A stretch of DNA of 64,000 nt, taken from contig JBFXDD010000003.1 of assembly GCA_050181465.1 (NCBI GenBank), forward strand, positions 161,296 through 225,295, written 5' to 3'. A program made the position numbers and the translations under genes. The notes below the pieces were generated by a model that searched no databases, had not been told where the DNA came from, and worked only from the letters and a program-made list of their open reading frames with translations. This document shows positions 1 through 8,355 of this stretch, piece by piece (position 1 is the stretch's first letter; the number at the start of each line of letters is the position of its first letter). The stretch comes from JACRLW01 sp050181465. GTDB lineage: Bacteria > Planctomycetota > UBA1135 > UBA2386.

Positions 1-1
1 G

Positions 2-1393
2 ATCGAGACCGGCGCCGCCAAGCCACTGACTTCCTGCGCGGAGGTGTTCAGCTCCGCGGTCTGGCCGAGCTTCGCCACCGGCTCACCGGCCGGCGAGGTC
101 GGCATCTACTATCCGATGCAGTGGGATCGCGAGCGCATGGCGCTGCGGCGAGTCGATGCAAGCTGCACCATGCCTGCGCCGTTCTGGGCCGCGGCGGCGA
201 GTACAGGCAAGCGCGTGATCGTTCTCGACGCGCCGTTCGCTCTGCCGACGCTGCAGAGCTCGGACGCCGCGAACATCGAAGTCCTGAACTGGGGCTCACA
301 GGAAACTCTGGGGCCCTTCTCCGCGTCCCCGCCGTCGATCGCACGCCGGATCGGTCGCGAGTTCGGTCGGCACCCGATGGGTCGCGACGTGCCTGCTCCG
401 CAATCCGCAGCAGCACTTCGCACCCTTCGCGAGCGACTCGTCGCCGGTGCTGCGACCAAGGCTCGCCTCGCCGTCGACTTGATGGGGAAGACTCCCTTCG
501 ACCTCTTCCTGATGGTGTTCGCAGAGTCGCACCGCGCCGGCCACGTGCTGTGGCCCTCGCCGACCCACCCTGCCGGCATCCGGGACGAAGGTGAACTCCT
601 CGCGGTCTACGTCGCACTGGATCGCGCGGTCGGGGAAGTCCATGCGCACGCGCGTGCTGCCGGTGCGGACGTCGTGGTGTTCTCGCTGCATGGGATGCAG
701 CCGAACTACACGCAGGAGCACTTCCTGCCACAGGTCCTCGATCGCATCAATCGCCGCTTCTTCCAGCCGGACCTCCGCTTCGCGGCGCCGAGCGACGCAC
801 CGCGCGGCCTCATCGGCAAGCTGCGCGCGGCGGTCCCGCCGTCGCTCCAGGCGAAGATCGCCGACCGACTGCCCGAAGGCGTCCGCGACTGGGTCGTCAA
901 CAAGTCCTTCTGTGGTGCGCTGGATTGGTCGCGCACACCGGCCTTCGCGTTGGTCGGTTCGTGCGAAGGCTATCTGCGCATCAACCGACGCGGTCGCGAG
1001 CGCGAGGGCATCCTCGATGCAGGCAGCGCCGAGGAGACTCGCTACCTCGCGCACCTACGCGCCGAGTTCGCAACGCTGCGCGATGCCCAATCGGGTCTCG
1101 CGGTGGTCCGCGAGATCGTCGACGTCGCGGCTCGATTCCCCGGTGCTCGGTCCGACCGACTGCCGGATCTCGTCGTCTTGTGGGCGCCGATCGCGCCGGC
1201 AACCCGTCTCGTCTCGCCCAGCCTCGGCGAGATGCGCGCCGAACTCGCGACCGGGCGCACCGGCGACCATCGCTCCGGCGGATTCGTCGCCATCGACGGT
1301 GCCGTGGCCGCGAATGCCGAAGAACTCCGCGATGCGACCGACTTCGCCGCCTTCGTCGGCCGCGCACTAGGGAAGAAGGTCTACGACTCATGA
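2..1393 (+). CDS. Alkaline phosphatase superfamily protein (type I phosphodiesterase-like), 5' end cut by window
   Basis: The frame is open to the left edge, so the true start lies outside; a GTG at 44 is internal because in-frame coding (TSCAEVFSSAVWPSFATG) continues through it. The opening AVWPSFATGSPAGEVGIYYP resembles the nucleophile region of nucleotide pyrophosphatase/phosphodiesterase-like proteins, where a Ser or Thr near AWxSFxTGxxPGxHGI binds metal. Further on, SLHGMQPN sits where the family has SDHG, so one metal-ligand Asp is apparently replaced by Leu, and TGDHRSGG resembles the C-terminal GxHRxxG block. In Planctomycetota such proteins often act on sulfate or phosphate esters or in glycan assembly; the substrate here cannot be told. 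The stop overlaps the ATG of the downstream GMC oxidoreductase (ATGA), implying co-transcription. Family fairly sure, activity uncertain. Confidence 0.7.
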   Translation: METGAAKPLTSCAEVFSSAVWPSFATGSPAGEVGIYYPMQWDRERMALRRVDASCTMPAPFWAAAASTGKRVIVLDAPFALPTLQSSDAANIEVLNWGSQETLGPFSASPPSIARRIGREFGRHPMGRDVPAPQSAAALRTLRERLVAGAATKARLAVDLMGKTPFDLFLMVFAESHRAGHVLWPSPTHPAGIRDEGELLAVYVALDRAVGEVHAHARAAGADVVVFSLHGMQPNYTQEHFLPQVLDRINRRFFQPDLRFAAPSDAPRGLIGKLRAAVPPSLQAKIADRLPEGVRDWVVNKSFCGALDWSRTPAFALVGSCEGYLRINRRGREREGILDAGSAEETRYLAHLRAEFATLRDAQSGLAVVREIVDVAARFPGARSDRLPDLVVLWAPIAPATRLVSPSLGEMRAELATGRTGDHRSGGFVAIDGAVAANAEELRDATDFAAFVGRALGKKVYDS

Positions 1394-2937
1394 GTTCGAG
1401 CGATCGCTACGACGTCCTGATCCTCGGCACCGGTGCCGGCGGCGGCACGCTGCTGCATTCGCTGGCGCCGACGGGCAAGAAGATCCTCGTTCTGGAGCGC
1501 GGCGACTTCCTGCCGCGCGAGAAAGAGAACTGGGACAGCCGCGCCGTTTTCCGCGACCTGCGCTACACCGCCGACGAGCGCTGGTTGGATGCCGAGGGAC
1601 AGGCGTATCGACCCGAGACGCACTACTACGTCGGCGGCAACACCAAGCTCTACGGTGCCGCGCTGCTGCGCTTCCGCGTCGAAGACTTCCGTGAGCTGCG
1701 CCACCACGGCGGGATCTCGCCGGCGTGGCCGGTGCAATACGACGAGTTCGAGCCGTACTACACGCAGGCGGAGTCGCTGTATCACGTGCATGGACGCGCC
1801 GGGGTCGATCCGATCGAACCGCCGCGCAGCGCCGGCTACGCGCACGCGGCGGTCACGCACGAGCCGCGAATCCAGGCTCTTCACGACGACCTCGTGGCCC
1901 TCGGTCACCGGCCCTTCCCGTTGCCCGTCGGCGTGATCCTGGACGAGACGCGCCCACAGCACAGCCAGTGCATCCGCTGCGACACCTGCGACGGCTTCCC
2001 CTGCCTCGTGCACGCGAAAGCCGACGCCGAGGTGCTCTGCGTTCGACCGGCGTTGACGCGCGACAACGTCACTCTGATCACGAACGCGCGTGCCGACCGC
2101 CTCTTGACCAACGCGAGTGGGACCGCGGTTGACGGCGTCGTCGCCGAGATCGACGGCCGGATGCGCGAGTTCCACGCCGATGTCGTGATCGTCGCCGCCG
2201 GCGCCATCAACTCAGCGGCCATGCTGCTTCGCTCGAAGAGCGGTGCGCACCCTCACGGGCTGGGCAATCGACACGATCTGGTCGGCCGCCATTACATGCG
2301 GCACAACAACTCGGCCTTCGTCGCGCTGTCGCCGACGATCAACCACAGCCGCTTCCAGAAGACGCTCGCGCTGAACGACTTCTACTTTGGCGCTCCCGAC
2401 TTCGCGCACCCGCTCGGTCACATCCAGACCATGGGCAAGGCCGATGCCGGCAAGTTCGCCGTCGCGTCGCCGATGCCCCTCCCGCGAGGCTTCCTGCATC
2501 GACTGGCCACGCATTCGCTGGACTTCTGGGTCACTTCCGAAGACCTCCCGGATGCGAGCAATCGCATCCGACTCGCTGCCGACGGCCGCATCCAGACGGA
2601 GTACCGGGAGAACAACCTCGAGCCGCACGATCGACTCAATGCGAAACTGAAGTCGTTGCTCGGCCGCATCGATCGCCGTCATGGTCGAATGCAGCGCAGC
2701 CTCTGCATGCGAAAGAAGATCCCGATCAAGGGGACGACGCATCAGTGCGGGACGTTGCGATTCGGCGACGATCCGACGACCAGCGTGCTCGATCGCAACT
2801 GCAAGGTTCACGACGTCGCGAACCTCTATGTAGTCGACGCCTCCTTCTTCCCCTCGAGTGCGGCGATGAACCCGGCCCTCACGATCATCGCCAACGCGCT
2901 GCGGGTCGGCGATCACCTCCGCGGCGTGTTGCGCTGA
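1390..2937 (+). CDS. GMC-family FAD-dependent oxidoreductase
   Basis: 515 aa. The N terminus carries the dinucleotide-binding glycine motif (ILGTGAGGGTL) followed by VLERGDF, typical for the ADP part of FAD. A cysteine-rich CIRCDTCDGFPC block, seen in a subgroup of bacterial GMC enzymes, lies mid-protein. The C-terminal GMC domain ends with HQCGTLRFG (candidate catalytic His) and SSAAMNPALTIIANALR (conserved Asn-Pro and FAD contact). GMC enzymes oxidise alcohols, sugars or sterols with FAD. No signal peptide is visible, so a cytoplasmic or membrane-associated enzyme is likely. It starts inside the stop of the phosphodiesterase-like gene and is convergent, with a 39-nt spacer, to another GMC gene. 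The substrate cannot be assigned. Confidence 0.85.
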   Translation: MSSSDRYDVLILGTGAGGGTLLHSLAPTGKKILVLERGDFLPREKENWDSRAVFRDLRYTADERWLDAEGQAYRPETHYYVGGNTKLYGAALLRFRVEDFRELRHHGGISPAWPVQYDEFEPYYTQAESLYHVHGRAGVDPIEPPRSAGYAHAAVTHEPRIQALHDDLVALGHRPFPLPVGVILDETRPQHSQCIRCDTCDGFPCLVHAKADAEVLCVRPALTRDNVTLITNARADRLLTNASGTAVDGVVAEIDGRMREFHADVVIVAAGAINSAAMLLRSKSGAHPHGLGNRHDLVGRHYMRHNNSAFVALSPTINHSRFQKTLALNDFYFGAPDFAHPLGHIQTMGKADAGKFAVASPMPLPRGFLHRLATHSLDFWVTSEDLPDASNRIRLAADGRIQTEYRENNLEPHDRLNAKLKSLLGRIDRRHGRMQRSLCMRKKIPIKGTTHQCGTLRFGDDPTTSVLDRNCKVHDVANLYVVDASFFPSSAAMNPALTIIANALRVGDHLRGVLR

Positions 2938-2976
2938 TCGAACTCCGCCGCGCGCGCAACGCGAGGCCAACCCCGT

Positions 2977-4530
2977 TCAAGAGACGGCCAGGGTCGCCGC
3001 ACGGGTCGCGAGCGCCATGATGGTCAAGGTCGGGTTCTGACAGCCGGTGCTCGGCAACGCCGCACCATCGGCCACGATCACGGACGGCAGACCCCACACC
3101 CGCTGGTTCGGGTCGAGCACCGACTCGCCGGGATGGCTCCCCATGCGCGCGCCGCCGCACTCGTGGATCGCCAGTCCGATGTGCATCACACCGACCTCGG
3201 GCCCTACGGCGCGCCAAAGGATCGATCGCACGAGCGAAGGCAGCGGCATCTCGATGCGGAGATCTGCCGCTCCGGCGAGTTCGAACAACGTTCGCTTCTG
3301 CGCGGCGATCATCCGCTTGTCGTTCGCACTTCGCCGCACCGCGATGTTGGGAACCGACAAGCCGTGGACGTCGACGCGACTGCTGAGAGTCACGCGATTG
3401 TCCGCGGAAGGCAGCATCTCCCCGAAGCACCCCATCCCCCAGGAAGTCGCTCCGATCGTGCCCTGCACGCCGAAGCCGCGGACGAAGTCGCATGAGCCGC
3501 CCGGTGTGACGAAATCCGGCACGTAGAAGTCGAGCTTGCTGCCGAGATCGAGCGTGTCGACATCACGCTCCGTGCCAGGCCCGCCAAGGGACCGATAGCC
3601 CGCGCCGACGCTGCCGGCAGCCACCACGAAGTTGTGATCCAGCACGAAGCGCCCCAGCAGGTCGCGACCGTTGCCGATCCCGGTCGGATGCCGCGGATGG
3701 CGCGACGCCAGCAGGATGCGGAGGGACTCGATCGTCGATGCGCAGAGGAACACCAGCTCGCCGCGGACGAGTTCGCGGGAACCGTCGGCGTTCACGCGCT
3801 CGACACCCAATGCACGATCCCCGGCATCGTCCAACACGATTCGCGCCACCGGCGAATCCACCATCATCTCGACGGTGCCCCGCGCCAGTGCTTCCTCGAG
3901 CGGCGACGGCATCGGCCCGGTGCCGCTCGCGAGCACGCGCGGTGCGATCACGCGACGCTCCGGAAACCTCTGGCGCACGCGCTCGGCGAACTCGCGTGCG
4001 CGCGGTGAGAGTTCGCGGCGGACGGAGACCTGGCCGTCGGGGAGTTCCGCGATCTCGTCGTTTCCGCCGGACAACCCATGATGTCGTTCGACCTGGTCGT
4101 AATAGGGCGCGAGATCCGCGTAGCCGATCGGCCACGCGATGCCGTGACCATCCTCGCGCGCGCGAACGAAGTCGCGCGGCGCCAACCGCAGCGACATGCG
4201 CGCCCAGGTGTGCAGTCGCCCGCCGACCTGTTGCCCGCGAATCCACAGGAAGCGGTCCCCACCTCGCGTTCGATACGGATGATCGCGATCGTCGACGTAC
4301 AGATGCGCGAGTGCTGGATGGAACGAGATGCTCTTCGATTGCACGGGATGGCGCCACGCGAGCGCGCGGCGCCAGTTGCTCATCGGCGCCGCACGCTTCG
4401 GAAGATCGCGCGACCCGAGCAAGCCGCCGGCCTCGACTGCGGCGATCCGCAGTCCCTTGGCAGCCAGGACTCGCACGACGTGACAACCCGCCGCACCGAG
4501 TCCGACGACGATGGCATCGAAGGACTTCAC
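2977..4530 (-). CDS. GMC-family FAD-dependent oxidoreductase (second, divergent paralogue)
   Basis: 517 aa from a GTG start. The N-terminal FAD motif reads VVGLGAAGCHVVRVLAAKG. The C terminus has HECGGARMG with the expected active-site His, then DGAALPSTGCQNPTLTIMAL with the Asn-Pro typical of GMC_oxred_C. It lacks the cysteine-rich block of the plus-strand neighbour, so this is not a recent duplication. An AGGAGG lies immediately before the GTG, rather close for a ribosome binding site, and no better start is seen. It is the last gene of a minus-strand series, 16 nt after the secreted-protein gene that itself follows nirS, so it could be transcribed with the denitrification genes; whether it is functionally linked is unknown. 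Confidence 0.83.
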   Translation of the reverse strand: MKSFDAIVVGLGAAGCHVVRVLAAKGLRIAAVEAGGLLGSRDLPKRAAPMSNWRRALAWRHPVQSKSISFHPALAHLYVDDRDHPYRTRGGDRFLWIRGQQVGGRLHTWARMSLRLAPRDFVRAREDGHGIAWPIGYADLAPYYDQVERHHGLSGGNDEIAELPDGQVSVRRELSPRAREFAERVRQRFPERRVIAPRVLASGTGPMPSPLEEALARGTVEMMVDSPVARIVLDDAGDRALGVERVNADGSRELVRGELVFLCASTIESLRILLASRHPRHPTGIGNGRDLLGRFVLDHNFVVAAGSVGAGYRSLGGPGTERDVDTLDLGSKLDFYVPDFVTPGGSCDFVRGFGVQGTIGATSWGMGCFGEMLPSADNRVTLSSRVDVHGLSVPNIAVRRSANDKRMIAAQKRTLFELAGAADLRIEMPLPSLVRSILWRAVGPEVGVMHIGLAIHECGGARMGSHPGESVLDPNQRVWGLPSVIVADGAALPSTGCQNPTLTIMALATRAATLAVS

Positions 4531-4546
4531 GCCCTCCTACGATCGG

Positions 4547-5803
4547 TCATCGCGAGGTCAGGGTGAAGTCGATCGCCTGGCTCGAGCCGAAGCTCGCCGA
4601 GTTGCCGCAGGCGACGATCCATTGCACGCACAGCCGCTGCGCACTCAGCGCGGCCGACCACGGGATCGGCAAGTCGAAGTGCGTTCGACCATCGCAAGAT
4701 CGAGCCCCAACGAGGGGCTGCATCGCGCCGAACAACGCCGCCGAACCGAGGTCGGGATACAGCGGCCCGCACACGAACGGAAAGAACTGTCCGCCCGGGC
4801 TGACTCCGGTCGACAGGAGCAGGATCGCGGAACCGCCGCTCGGGCCGTCCTCGAGCGCGACGGAAAAGCCGAGATTGCCGATCGCAGGAGTGCCGAGCAG
4901 GTCGGCACGCGGGTTGGCGCAGTGGCTGCACGCACTCGCCGCGCAACCGATGCCCAGGTCGCTTCGCTGCGTGGACGGCACGAGTGTCAGGCCGCGCAGG
5001 CTCACGGCAGCGTTCCACTCGCACCAACCCAGTGGCCGAAGGCCGCACGGCGGACTGTCGAGCGAGAAGGACTGCAGGGTCCGCCCGTTCGTGAGGTGCA
5101 GCTCGCGACGACCGGTGTCGAAGGTCATCCCGACCACCGTGTTCGCGCGATCGAAGGCCACGCCGGGGCTCGGCGGCACGCTGATCCCGCACACCGGCAC
5201 GCATCGAGCACTCGCGTCGAAGCCGAGCACCCCGGTCGACCAACCGCCGCCGGTCGTCGGCGAAGAAACCGTCTGATAGAAGCGATGATTCTCAGCGTCG
5301 TAGGCGATCGCCGCAGCGACCGCCCCGGGTCGGAGCGTGAGCGTGCAGACATCGCCCAAGGCCACTGCGTTCGTGGCAGTCAACTGGTAGCTGGAGGTCC
5401 ACGAGCGCCCCGGAATGGTCTCCAGAACCACGAGCCGGTCACCGTTGCCCGCCAGCGTCAGGCCGGAGATGAAGGCCGCGGGATCTGCGGGGGTGTGCGC
5501 CACCGTGCTACGAATGACTCCGGTCGCACGGTCCAGCTCGAACAGCGAGACACCGTCGCTGCCCCACAGCGTGTCGCGCCGTAGGTCATGACAGGTGCCG
5601 CCGGCATACCACGAGGGCGGTGCGAAGTTGGCGTTCCATTGGACGACTGCAGGCGAGCAAGTCCCGTCCAGTGGTTGCGCGAGGAGGCCGGGCCGAGCGA
5701 CGCCGGCATCGTCCGCGGCGAGCCCGGCCAGCACTGCCGGGCTCTGCGCGGGGAGTGTCGCGACCGAAGTCGCCGCGACGAGAAGAGCGAGCTTGATGAA
5801 CAT
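4547..5803 (-). CDS. Secreted protein of unknown function with beta-propeller-like repeats
   Basis: 418 aa with a clear signal peptide (MFIKLALLVAATSVATLPAQ) and no cytoplasmic features. The first 250 residues contain WGSDGVSLFELD, LTLAGNGDRLVVLET and IAYDAENHRFYQT, which read like propeller blades that tabulate values, then a cysteine pair region (CAASACSHC). The last ~130 residues share the terminal module of other secreted proteins in this window, ending with LSAQRLCVQW. The ATG has a strong GAGGAGG ribosome binding site and begins 10 nt after the nirS stop, so it is probably co-transcribed with nirS. I do not recognise a named family; a periplasmic or surface protein is the most that can be said. 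Confidence 0.75.
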   Translation of the reverse strand: MFIKLALLVAATSVATLPAQSPAVLAGLAADDAGVARPGLLAQPLDGTCSPAVVQWNANFAPPSWYAGGTCHDLRRDTLWGSDGVSLFELDRATGVIRSTVAHTPADPAAFISGLTLAGNGDRLVVLETIPGRSWTSSYQLTATNAVALGDVCTLTLRPGAVAAAIAYDAENHRFYQTVSSPTTGGGWSTGVLGFDASARCVPVCGISVPPSPGVAFDRANTVVGMTFDTGRRELHLTNGRTLQSFSLDSPPCGLRPLGWCEWNAAVSLRGLTLVPSTQRSDLGIGCAASACSHCANPRADLLGTPAIGNLGFSVALEDGPSGGSAILLLSTGVSPGGQFFPFVCGPLYPDLGSAALFGAMQPLVGARSCDGRTHFDLPIPWSAALSAQRLCVQWIVACGNSASFGSSQAIDFTLTSR

Positions 5804-5813
5804 CGGAGCCTCC

Positions 5814-8255
5814 TCAGTAGATGTCGTGCATGGTGTTGTGCACGTTGAAGTGACCGGTCGGGGTGACCATCCAATCGCCGGTGATCTGATGCTTCAGCTC
5901 GAGGGTCTCGTCGTCGTAGACGAGCACCGCCGAACGCTGATCCATCGGGCTCCACGCCGAGACCCAGGCTTCCTTGCCGGCCTTGTCGTACTCGATGTGC
6001 ACCGCTCGGCCCGGGTACTCGCTCGGGATCGTCAGCGTCTTCACGACCTCCAGCGTCACCTTGTCGATGACGTAGATGTTGCGGTGGAGATCTGGATGCA
6101 GGACGCGGTCCGCCCACAGGTAGCGCGAGTTCGGATGGGTCTTGATGAACAAGTTGCCGCCGCCGTCACCGGGCAGCTTGACCGAGTGAACGACCTTCCA
6201 GGCCTGGTCGGGATGGTTCTCCGGATCGGTGCCGATGCAGGCGATCGTGTTCTCGCCGAGGTGCCCGGTGCACCAGATCGGACCGTACTTGGGATGATCG
6301 ATGTTCGCGCCGCGGCCCGGATGCGGCGTGGCACCGACGTCGACGAGTGCCACGCGCTTTCGCTCGTGAGTGTCGACGACCGCGATGCGATTGCGCGCGT
6401 TCGCCGCCATCAGCACATAGCGTTTGCTGGCGTCCCAGCCGCCGTCGTGCAGGAATCGATCGCAGGCGATGCTCGTGATGTCGACGTTCTCGATATCCGA
6501 GTAGTCGACCATCCACATGTGGCCGGTCTCCTTGATGTTGACCACCCACTCCGGTCGCTCGTGCGATGCGACGATCGCGGCCACGCGCGCTTCGCGCAGG
6601 AACTCGTTGTCGTCGCAGGTGTAGCCGCTGGTAGCGATCAACTTCTTCGGCTCGAGCGTGCGACCATCGAGGATCGTGAGTGCTGGCGGCCAATAGCCGC
6701 CGACCACGAGGTACTTGTCGCGATAGTCACCGAGCTCGCCCGAGTACTTGCTGGCGTCGACCGATCTGGCCTCGTAGCACGCCTTCACCTCGGCCACCAT
6801 GTCCGGCTTGGCCATCCACAGGTCGATCATCGTGACCTTGCCGTCACGACCGATCGAGATGAAGTAGCGACCATCCGCCGACGACCGCAGGATGTGCACC
6901 GCGAAGCCGGTCTCGACGATGTTGACCAGCTCCTTGGTGTCGCCGTCGACGATGGCCACCTTGCCGGCATCGCGCAGCACGACGCCGAAGAAGTTCTGCC
7001 AGTTGCGCGTGTGCTGCGGCGCGGTCGGCCGCTGCTCGACCGGCACGGTGAGCCGCCACGTCGCGCGGATCTGCTCGAGCGACATCTCGGGCGGCGGCGG
7101 CGGCTCGTGTTGCAAGAAGCGCGCGAGCAGATCGACCTCGCTCTCGCTGAGGATCTTGTTCTTGCCCCACGCCGGCATGCCCTTGGGCGAGCCGTAGTTG
7201 ATGAAGGTCTTCAGGCCCTCGGTGCCGAGTGCCAACGTGCGCTTCTCGGGCGTCAGTGCCGGACCCGTCGCACCTTTTCGCAGCATGCCGTGACAGCCGC
7301 CGCAACGATTGAAGAAGATGTCCGACGCATGGGCCATCTCGTCGCTGCTGAGCGGTGGCGGCCCACCGGCCTTGCCCGGCAACGGCGTTCCGATCGCGGT
7401 CAGATCGGGAGTGCCGGTCTCGAGCGCCTTCAGCAGTTCGACCACCGAGTCGATCTCGGTGTTGCTCAAGTGCAGGTTGGGCATCAGGCCCTGGGTGAAG
7501 CCCTTCACCGTGTGTTTGGCCGGATCGAGGATGGACTCGCGGACGTACGCCGCGTCGACCACGATCGACTGCTCCTGGTCACCCACCAACACCTGCTCCT
7601 TCTTGCCGAAGAGATGCAGGAACGACGGGCCGACTCGCGGCGAGCCGTCGAGTGAGTGACAGCCCACGCAACCCTTCGACAAGACGACCTCATGCCCCTT
7701 CTGGGGCACCGCCGAAGCGATCACCGGCTGTGCGACCGGCGCGCCCGGCTTCAGAGCCTGGATCATGGCGACCAGGGCGTCGAGTTCTGCGGGCGTGACC
7801 GGCAAGGGTGGCATCTGCCCGGCGATGAAGCCGTCGACCACGTCCGCGTTCGGATCGGTGATCGACTTTCGGACATAGGCTTCATCGGCGGTCAGCTCGC
7901 GCTTGGCACCTGCGGTGGTGACGGCGGTCTTGCGACCCATCAAGCCGAGCAGGCTCGGCCCGACGCGCGGTGTGCCGTCCAGGGAGTGGCAGCCGACGCA
8001 GCCCTTGCTCTCGTAGAGCTTGCGGCCCTCCGCGTGGTCCTGCGGGAGGGTGTTGGCAGCGGCGGTACCGGTGGGGTTGCCAGCGGGCTTTGAAGCAGGT
8101 TGGGAGGCCGGCGTGCCGATTCCGGGCTTCGCCGGATCGCGGCCGCCGCAGGCGGCGACGGCCAGGAACAGCGCCCCGAGCGTCACGGCGCGCATGGCCT
8201 GGGGAAGTCGTTCGATGAGCGAGGGAGCGAGACGAGTCGAGGTGTTCACGGTCAA
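5814..8255 (-). CDS. nirS: Cytochrome cd1 nitrite reductase with three c-type heme domains
   Basis: Up to 813 aa. It reduces nitrite to NO in the periplasm. The C-terminal 400 residues are a full heme d1 propeller: RNWQNFFGVVLRDAGKVAIV, proximal His454 (TGFAVHILR), and the distal active-site pair His603 (FLHDGG) and His645 (ATPHPGRGAN), spaced 42 residues apart as in Pseudomonas NirS His327/His369. Ordinary NirS has one N-terminal cytochrome c domain; this one has CVGCH at 86-90, CVGCH at 196-200 and CGGCH at 318-322. The first two domains resemble each other and oxidase-type cytochrome c modules. A lipobox-like LAVAAC near residue 36 suggests a lipoprotein. The TTG at 8255 or the GTG at 8249 (GGAG 6 nt upstream) are the best starts; an ATG at 8195 is the alternative. 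Heme d1 synthesis genes are not in the window. Confidence 0.95.
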   Translation of the reverse strand: MTVNTSTRLAPSLIERLPQAMRAVTLGALFLAVAACGGRDPAKPGIGTPASQPASKPAGNPTGTAAANTLPQDHAEGRKLYESKGCVGCHSLDGTPRVGPSLLGLMGRKTAVTTAGAKRELTADEAYVRKSITDPNADVVDGFIAGQMPPLPVTPAELDALVAMIQALKPGAPVAQPVIASAVPQKGHEVVLSKGCVGCHSLDGSPRVGPSFLHLFGKKEQVLVGDQEQSIVVDAAYVRESILDPAKHTVKGFTQGLMPNLHLSNTEIDSVVELLKALETGTPDLTAIGTPLPGKAGGPPPLSSDEMAHASDIFFNRCGGCHGMLRKGATGPALTPEKRTLALGTEGLKTFINYGSPKGMPAWGKNKILSESEVDLLARFLQHEPPPPPEMSLEQIRATWRLTVPVEQRPTAPQHTRNWQNFFGVVLRDAGKVAIVDGDTKELVNIVETGFAVHILRSSADGRYFISIGRDGKVTMIDLWMAKPDMVAEVKACYEARSVDASKYSGELGDYRDKYLVVGGYWPPALTILDGRTLEPKKLIATSGYTCDDNEFLREARVAAIVASHERPEWVVNIKETGHMWMVDYSDIENVDITSIACDRFLHDGGWDASKRYVLMAANARNRIAVVDTHERKRVALVDVGATPHPGRGANIDHPKYGPIWCTGHLGENTIACIGTDPENHPDQAWKVVHSVKLPGDGGGNLFIKTHPNSRYLWADRVLHPDLHRNIYVIDKVTLEVVKTLTIPSEYPGRAVHIEYDKAGKEAWVSAWSPMDQRSAVLVYDDETLELKHQITGDWMVTPTGHFNVHNTMHDIY

Positions 8256-8355
8256 CTCCGAGGTCCTTTCAAGGGATAGGTCACTCCTCTGAACGCGGCT
8301 GGACCCCTCCGACTTTCACAGGATCCGAGAATCCTCTGAAACCCCGTGCGGCGCT

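Noticed and set aside
5595..7655. 686-aa plus-strand frame opposite nirS
   Set aside because: Valine/aspartate/arginine-rich antisense shadow of the d1 propeller; no start context or motif.
8256..8355. FNR/DNR box upstream of nirS
   Set aside because: A GGAT-N6-ATCC palindrome exists in the 100-nt gap, but nothing close to TTGAT-N4-ATCAA.
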